From NCBI GenBank assembly GCA_019423795.1, contig JAHZAT010000050.1, forward strand, positions 1 through 10,077: a stretch of DNA of 10,077 nt. Reading direction: 5' to 3'. The notes beneath the pieces were generated by a model. That model searched no databases and was not told where the DNA came from. It saw only the letters and a program-made list of their open reading frames with translations. Below, piece by piece: positions 6,148 to 10,077 of this stretch. A program made the translations under genes and the position numbers. Positions within the stretch are counted from its first letter, which is position 1; each line of letters starts with the position of its first letter. Source of the DNA: Clostridiales bacterium (lineage in GTDB: Bacteria > Bacillota > Clostridia > Lachnospirales > Lachnospiraceae).

Positions 6148-7623
6148 CTATTTTAAGATCATAAGATAACTTTCCGGCCGCTGTGTGATCTTGATTTCTT
6201 TCAGAATTCTAAAATTGGATTTTACAGCGAACTGTTTTACATATTCACGGTTTCTTGTATACATAATGATTGTTCCTTCAGGTCCAAGAACTCTTTTGGC
6301 AAATGGAAAGAACTTCTCATAAACCTCACGAATCTCCGCTTCTGTCTTCTGGCCAGTCGCATAAGGCATCTCCGTAAAGATTTCATCAAAAGGATAGTCA
6401 TGGGTAAATGTAAAACAATCCTTATTGATATAATGAACGATCTGGTCTGCAAGATTTGTGTTATAGATCGCTTTCTCAATGGCTTCTGGAGAATGATCGA
6501 TACCATAAGAAGTATTCCCTTTTACAACCTTCTGACGCTCGATCAGCATCGTACCAACCCCACAGAAAGGATCAAGAATCTGCGCATCCGGGATCATGTA
6601 ATCTTTGGCAAGTTCCACAAGTAAAGCAGCATTGACTGGTTTGATACTTGTTGGAATGAACTCCTCGCGATAACTAAAACGACGATCAACGATCGTATTT
6701 AATTTCACTAATAAATAATAATCCCCAGATTTACCTTCGATCATACGGATCTCAAATTCATAATGAGACGTAGAATTTCTTAATTTATGTGCTGTCAGCT
6801 CTTCTAATTTCGAAGCAACTTTCTTCGCAAATTTGGAACGTTCAGAAAGTGACATACGGCTTTTCACTCCGATTCGGAAATAAAAAGGAAAATCCCCTTC
6901 ATGAGTATTTTCTAATAATGCCATTAAATTCGAACCAGCGATCACGGATGCAGCAACATCAGCATCAGGTTTACATGAAACCATGCCTGGAATCTGAAAT
7001 AACAATTCATTGTATGTGCGGATTGGTAATAAACGATTCAGATGATTTGTCTTTACACGCACGCCCATTTTTGAAGAAGCAGCTGAAGATTCTTCCATCA
7101 AGGCAGCAGTAATTTCCGGGTGTAATGAGTTAGTGCGGAAAATACAATGAAATGTCTGGCGGCCGCCTAAAAATCTATGTTTCTTAAATGGTTCGATCGT
7201 ATTGATCAGTTCAGAAAGTGCATGAAGTTCATGTTCTACATGCTTTTTCTCATCGTCAGAAGCTTCATAAAGAGATAATTCTTCATAACGTTTTCGGAAA
7301 ACATCCACATAAGGAGCCGCATTTAAAGATTTTAAAGCAGTTAAATAAGCCTCTTTTACAAAACGTGTATCTTCTGTCTGATAAGCATGAAATACAGCAT
7401 CGCTTTCAGAAGAAAGTGCCAGATCACCGATCAAAAGAGCAGCATTTTTTCTTGTTTTTGCATCTTCATTTTCTAAAAATACGGATAAGTCCAGATCACC
7501 ATCATGGATCCAAGACAACAAAAGTTCTCTTTTAGAAGAATCCTTGATCTCCTGACGCAGGGAACTTAAAGACTGACGTACTTCGATATTTTGATTTAAT
7601 CTTTTACATAAACGATTGATCAT
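6148..7623 (-). CDS. HEAT-repeat / RNA guanine-N2-methyltransferase-like protein (491 aa)
   Basis: The C-terminal half is an SAM-dependent methyltransferase of the UPF0020 (RlmL/Trm-G10/TrmN) group, which methylates guanines in tRNA or rRNA. SAM motif I is ILDPFCGVGTMLIE (349-362), preceded by the group's typical IPTSIKPVNAALLVELA (323-339). The acidic SAM-ribose site is YGIDHSPEAI (373-382). The catalytic tetrapeptide, normally D/N-P-P-Y, reads EMPY (418-421, in FTEMPYATGQ), which is unusual. Residues about 200-315 look like a THUMP-type RNA-binding module. Residues 1-140 are helical with at least one HEAT-like repeat (44-70), an addition absent from classical RlmL or TrmN. AAGGAA (7631-7636) lies 7 nt before the ATG. 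It is transcribed alone, divergent from the GNAT/flavoprotein operon. The target RNA is unknown, and loss of the usual Asp/Asn-Pro-Pro motif leaves activity open. Confidence 0.83.
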   Translation of the reverse strand: MINRLCKRLNQNIEVRQSLSSLRQEIKDSSKRELLLSWIHDGDLDLSVFLENEDAKTRKNAALLIGDLALSSESDAVFHAYQTEDTRFVKEAYLTALKSLNAAPYVDVFRKRYEELSLYEASDDEKKHVEHELHALSELINTIEPFKKHRFLGGRQTFHCIFRTNSLHPEITAALMEESSAASSKMGVRVKTNHLNRLLPIRTYNELLFQIPGMVSCKPDADVAASVIAGSNLMALLENTHEGDFPFYFRIGVKSRMSLSERSKFAKKVASKLEELTAHKLRNSTSHYEFEIRMIEGKSGDYYLLVKLNTIVDRRFSYREEFIPTSIKPVNAALLVELAKDYMIPDAQILDPFCGVGTMLIERQKVVKGNTSYGIDHSPEAIEKAIYNTNLADQIVHYINKDCFTFTHDYPFDEIFTEMPYATGQKTEAEIREVYEKFFPFAKRVLGPEGTIIMYTRNREYVKQFAVKSNFRILKEIKITQRPESYLMILK

Positions 7624-7682
7624 ATATACATTCCTTTTCTAAATAATGTGTATAAGGAAAAGTCCTTAAAAACTATAAAAAC

Positions 7683-7711
7683 AGTATACCTTATTGAAAT
7701 AATTTTTGCAA
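7683..7711 (-). promoter_or_regulatory. Promoter of the HEAT/methyltransferase gene
   Basis: On the minus strand TTGCAA (7706-7711, 4/6) is 17 bp from TATACT (7683-7688, 5/6). Transcription would start near 7676 and give a leader of about 50 nt. The -35 hexamer is a palindrome and is the same six bases used by the plus-strand promoter. Confidence 0.6.
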
Positions 7712-7735
7712 AAAAAGTGAAAATCATGCTATAAT
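7706..7735 (+). promoter_or_regulatory. Promoter of the GNAT/flavoprotein operon (extended -10)
   Basis: The -10 is a perfect TATAAT (7730-7735) preceded by TGC (7727-7729), an extended -10 element. TTGCAA (7706-7711) lies 18 bp upstream as the -35, shared with the divergent minus-strand promoter. The extended -10 alone would probably be sufficient. Confidence 0.7.
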
Positions 7736-7771
7736 AATATGTAACCAAGAGAATAATAGGTAAGGAAGTAT

Positions 7772-8284
7772 ATGAAACATATAACGATCAAGAGAGCAGA
7801 GCAGACAGATGTCGATATGATCATGCAATTGATGCAAGAAGCAGTGGATACTGTGAAGGTTTCCGATTGGTTTCTGCCAGATAACAGACAATATATAGAA
7901 GAACACATAAGCGACCGGGGATTTACATTGAAGGCTTTATCAAGTAACAATGAGATCTTGGGCTTTTTTATTGTCGATCTTCCGGGAGAGTCAAAACATA
8001 ATCTTGGATATGATCTGAATTATGACGATCATAAGATACACAAAGTTGCACATATGGACTACGCAGTTGTGACAAGTAAAGCAAGAGGTTTGGGGCTTCA
8101 GAGAAGATTTTTCAAAGAGGCAGAGAAACAATTAGAAGACACGATATATGAATACTTCCTTGGAACCGTTCATCCGGATAATATCTACAGCCGGACAAAC
8201 TTTGTCAAAGCGGGTTACAGGGAAGCAAGACAAATGTCAAAATATGGTGGTATGCAACGTATCATCATGGAAAAGGAGAAATGA
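7772..8284 (+). CDS. GNAT-family N-acetyltransferase (170 aa)
   Basis: A single GNAT domain. The acetyl-CoA-binding motif is ARGLGLQRRFFKEAEKQL (104-121), matching the R-G-x-G-x pattern at the start of the pyrophosphate-binding helix. The stretch TVHPDNIYSRTNFVKAGY (132-149) is the expected motif B, in which a new position of the chain packs near CoA. The strand HMDYAVV (94-100) just before motif A is the usual splayed beta-4. The substrate cannot be assigned. AAGGA (7762-7766) precedes the ATG by 5 nt. The gene overlaps the possible upstream ATG of the flavoprotein gene by ATGA (8281-8284), so the two are translationally coupled and their products probably work in one process. Confidence 0.92.
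   Translation: MKHITIKRAEQTDVDMIMQLMQEAVDTVKVSDWFLPDNRQYIEEHISDRGFTLKALSSNNEILGFFIVDLPGESKHNLGYDLNYDDHKIHKVAHMDYAVVTSKARGLGLQRRFFKEAEKQLEDTIYEYFLGTVHPDNIYSRTNFVKAGYREARQMSKYGGMQRIIMEKEK
8273..8278 (+). promoter_or_regulatory. Ribosome binding site that decides the flavoprotein start
   Basis: AAGGAG lies only 2 nt before the ATG at 8281 but 8 nt before the ATG at 8287. The normal spacing favours 8287 as the real start, although the first ATG forms a classic ATGA overlap with the upstream stop. Confidence 0.7.
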
Positions 8285-8286
8285 CT

Positions 8287-9681
8287 ATGAGTGATCAGTA
8301 TGATGTTATTATGATCGGAGCAGGACCTTCTGCTATATTTTGTGCTTATGAATTAAAGAGAAATAAGCCAGATATGAAAGTTCTTATGATCGAAAAGGGA
8401 CGAAGGATCGAAAGAAGAGCCTGTCCAAAACGAAATACAAAGGTATGTGTTGGATGTAAACCATGCTCTATCACAACAGGATTTGCCGGAGCTGGAGCAT
8501 TTTCTGACGGTAAATTATCTTTATCTCCAGATGTAGGAGGAAACCTTCCAGAGATTTTAGGATATGACAGAACGATCGAATTATTAAAAGAATCCGATGA
8601 CATTTATTTAAAATTCGGAGCTGATGAGAAAGTATACGGAATTGATGAAGCGGAAGAGATTGCAAGCATCCGTAAGAAAGCAATTCAGGCGAACTTGAAG
8701 CTGATCGAATGTCCGATCAGACATTTGGGAACAGAAGAAGGGTACAAGATCTACTCAAGACTTCAGGAACATTTATTAAATGAAGGTGTTGATATGATCT
8801 TTGATACCATGGTCAAAGATATCATCATTGAAGATGGGGTTGCAAAGGGTGTTGTCACAGACAAAGGTGAGACATATACAGCCGATGAGATCGTAGCAGC
8901 CGTAGGACGAGAAGGATCTGAATGGCTAAGCGGAATCTGCAGAAAATACGACATTGAAACACAGGTAGGAACCGTTGATGTCGGAGTCCGTGTAGAAGTT
9001 CGAGACGAGATCATGGAAGAATTAAATAAGAGTCTTTATGAAGCAAAACTTGTTTATTACACGCCAACATTCGATGATAAAGTCCGCGTATTCTGCAGCA
9101 ATCCATCGGGGGAAGTAGCAACAGAATATTATGAAAATGGTCTGGCAGTGGTAAATGGTCATGCATACAAAGCAGATGAATACAAGACAAACAATACAAA
9201 CTTTGCATTATTAGTATCTAAGAACTTTACAAAACCATTTAAAGAGCCGATTCAATATGGAAAACATATCGCACAGTTAAGCAATATGCTTTGTGATGGC
9301 AAGATCTTAGTACAGAGATTTGGAGATTTTGTGAGAGGAAGAAGAACAACCGAAGAACGTCTGGTAAGAAATAACATTACACCAACATTAAAAGATGCTG
9401 TTCCAGGAGATCTTTCACTCGTATTCCCATATCGAATCATGAAAGATATCGAAGAAATGATCTATGCATTAGATGAAGTAACACCAGGTATGGCAAGTGA
9501 TGAGACACTTCTTTACGGTGTAGAAGTGAAATTCTATTCTAATAAGATCTTAACAAACAAAGACTTTGAAACAAATATCAAAGGACTTCGTGCGATCGGT
9601 GACGGAGCTTCTGTAACAAGAGGATTACAGCAGGCATCTGCCAATGGATTAAGCGTTGCTAAGAGTATCTTAAATAAATAA
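8287..9681 (+). CDS. FAD-dependent dehydrogenase of the COG2509 type (464 aa)
   Basis: A soluble NAD(P)/FAD-dependent oxidoreductase. The N-terminus MSDQYDVIMIGAGPSAIF carries the Rossmann GxGxxA motif (Gly11, Gly13, Ala16), and the chain ending in VLMIEKGRR (32-40) gives the acidic residue that binds FAD ribose. A second FAD contact is the C-terminal RAIGDGASVTRGLQQASANG (435-454). Between Rossmann motif and substrate domain lies a cysteine cluster, C46-x7-C54-x2-C57-x2-C60 (in KVCVGCKPCS), characteristic of this family and possibly metal or redox-active. The length is normal for the family. The physiological substrate is unknown. The start at 8287 is chosen for ribosome-site spacing; 8281 would add two residues (MT). 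It is the second gene of an operon with the GNAT gene and is followed by a strong terminator. Confidence 0.92.
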   Translation: MSDQYDVIMIGAGPSAIFCAYELKRNKPDMKVLMIEKGRRIERRACPKRNTKVCVGCKPCSITTGFAGAGAFSDGKLSLSPDVGGNLPEILGYDRTIELLKESDDIYLKFGADEKVYGIDEAEEIASIRKKAIQANLKLIECPIRHLGTEEGYKIYSRLQEHLLNEGVDMIFDTMVKDIIIEDGVAKGVVTDKGETYTADEIVAAVGREGSEWLSGICRKYDIETQVGTVDVGVRVEVRDEIMEELNKSLYEAKLVYYTPTFDDKVRVFCSNPSGEVATEYYENGLAVVNGHAYKADEYKTNNTNFALLVSKNFTKPFKEPIQYGKHIAQLSNMLCDGKILVQRFGDFVRGRRTTEERLVRNNITPTLKDAVPGDLSLVFPYRIMKDIEEMIYALDEVTPGMASDETLLYGVEVKFYSNKILTNKDFETNIKGLRAIGDGASVTRGLQQASANGLSVAKSILNK

Positions 9682-9705
9682 AATATCAAATAAAAATATT
9701 AAAAC

Positions 9706-9744
9706 AAAAATCCCTAACAGGTTTCTAAACCATTAGGGATTTTT
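9706..9744. terminator. Bidirectional intrinsic terminator
   Basis: AAAAATCCCTAA (9706-9717) pairs with TTAGGGATTTTT (9733-9744), with an inner GGTTT/AAACC helix (9720-9724 with 9727-9731). The right arm ends in T-rich sequence on plus. On the minus strand the arm is followed by a long T-rich tract (TTTTTGTTTTAATATTTTT), so it can also end the convergent small gene at 9789-10037. Confidence 0.92.
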
Positions 9745-9788
9745 CTGTTTGAGAATCCTGCAAAGAATGATTCTTCCTTATAAAAAAA

Positions 9789-10037
9789 TTATTTTTTGAA
9801 TTTAGGATGTTTTTCATAGAAAGCTTTGTTCGCCTGCTCTCCTGCAAGGATCAATCGATGAAGTCCTTCTTTAGGACATAAAGTTCCAGTATATCCCATC
9901 ATGGAAAGAACCTGCATGATATGTGTGTAGTATACACCAGTACTTTCTTTGGATACTTCATAAAGCTGATCCATCGTGATCGGATATTCATCCATCAATG
10001 ACTGATAAGATTTTGTGACAGCATCGGATAATAACAT
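9789..10037 (-). CDS. Small protein of unknown function (82 aa)
   Basis: I do not recognise this family. The 82-residue protein is soluble-looking, with no membrane segment or signal peptide. It appears mostly helical, with MDQLYEVSKESTGVYYTHIM (22-41) reminiscent of a small helix-turn-helix or regulatory fold, but no diagnostic motif is visible. It has a basic C-terminus (KHPKFKK). Codon use resembles the neighbours, so a real gene is likely. An in-frame stop at 10065-10067 bounds the frame, and the only in-frame start is ATG 10035-10037. The best ribosome site (GAGGAG, 10061-10066) is 23 nt from it, which is unusual. The upstream frame that ends in that TGA may be the tail of an operon partner outside the window. 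The shared terminator at 9706-9744 probably ends it. Confidence 0.6.
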   Translation of the reverse strand: MLLSDAVTKSYQSLMDEYPITMDQLYEVSKESTGVYYTHIMQVLSMMGYTGTLCPKEGLHRLILAGEQANKAFYEKHPKFKK

Positions 10038-10077
10038 AAAATATGAACATTCGTCTGTGTCTCCTCATGCCATGCGT

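Noticed and set aside
6237..7535. Several open frames of 74-107 codons on both strands within the methyltransferase gene
   Set aside because: All are shadows of the 491-residue frame, without ribosome sites or recognisable domains.
7653..7668. Small hairpin TAAGGA-AAAG-TCCTTA in the leader of the methyltransferase gene
   Set aside because: A 6-bp stem is short and common by chance in AT-rich leaders; it does not cover the real ribosome site at 7631-7636.
9745..9788. AGAATC/GATTCT hairpin (9752-9774) as a separate terminator for the small minus-strand gene
   Set aside because: It has a 6-bp stem and no T-run on the minus strand; the 9706-9744 hairpin is a far better terminator for both directions.
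1..10077. CRISPR arrays, transposons, phage genes, tRNA or rRNA genes
   Set aside because: No direct repeat arrays, transposase or integrase motifs, terminal repeats or tRNA-like cloverleaf sequences were seen.

Overview
The window looks like ordinary chromosome from a low-GC Gram-positive anaerobe of the class Clostridia, most likely a Lachnospiraceae member. The evidence is AT-rich DNA, strong AAGGAG-type ribosome binding sites, consensus sigma-A-type promoters, a T-box leader before a tRNA synthetase gene, and clostridial-type versions of PurC, AspRS, DUF523 and COG2509 proteins. A genus cannot be fixed from the sequence alone. I see no phage, transposon, CRISPR array, tRNA or rRNA gene.

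Layout. Positions 1-791 (minus) hold most of purC (SAICAR synthetase, purine synthesis), cut by the left edge. A 203-bp divergent spacer leads to a tRNA-dihydrouridine synthase gene (995-1933, plus). Positions 1934-2355 hold a consensus promoter and a complete T-box riboswitch with its terminator, followed by aspS (2356-4101) and a strong terminator. Next comes a three-gene plus-strand operon (4230-6077): a GNAT acetyltransferase, a DUF523/TudS-type iron-sulfur protein, and a membrane-anchored alpha/beta hydrolase. A hairpin at 6084-6123 separates it from the convergent gene at 6148-7623 (minus), an RNA guanine-N2-methyltransferase-like protein with an N-terminal HEAT-repeat extension. This gene diverges from a two-gene operon (7772-9681, plus): a second GNAT protein and a COG2509-type FAD-dependent dehydrogenase, ended by a bidirectional terminator. 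The right edge holds a small minus-strand gene of unknown function (9789-10037).

How the parts relate. Several genes touch RNA and translation: Dus, AspRS, the methyltransferase, and possibly the TudS-like thiopyrimidine desulfidase. They sit in separate transcription units, so this is neighbourhood rather than a proven system. The most informative signal is the aspS leader. Its specifier region reads GAAC, an asparagine codon (AAC) overlapping a glutamate codon (GAA), rather than an aspartate codon. The AspRS itself carries the His residue seen in non-discriminating AspRS enzymes. Together these suggest an AspRS that charges both tRNA-Asp and tRNA-Asn and is controlled by the charging state of tRNA-Asn, possibly also tRNA-Glu. 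Other points worth checking are a pair of divergent promoters that share one palindromic -35 hexamer, a methyltransferase with an atypical catalytic tetrapeptide, and a perfect 9-bp inverted repeat enclosing the aspS promoter. I did not find convincing evidence of an entirely new system.
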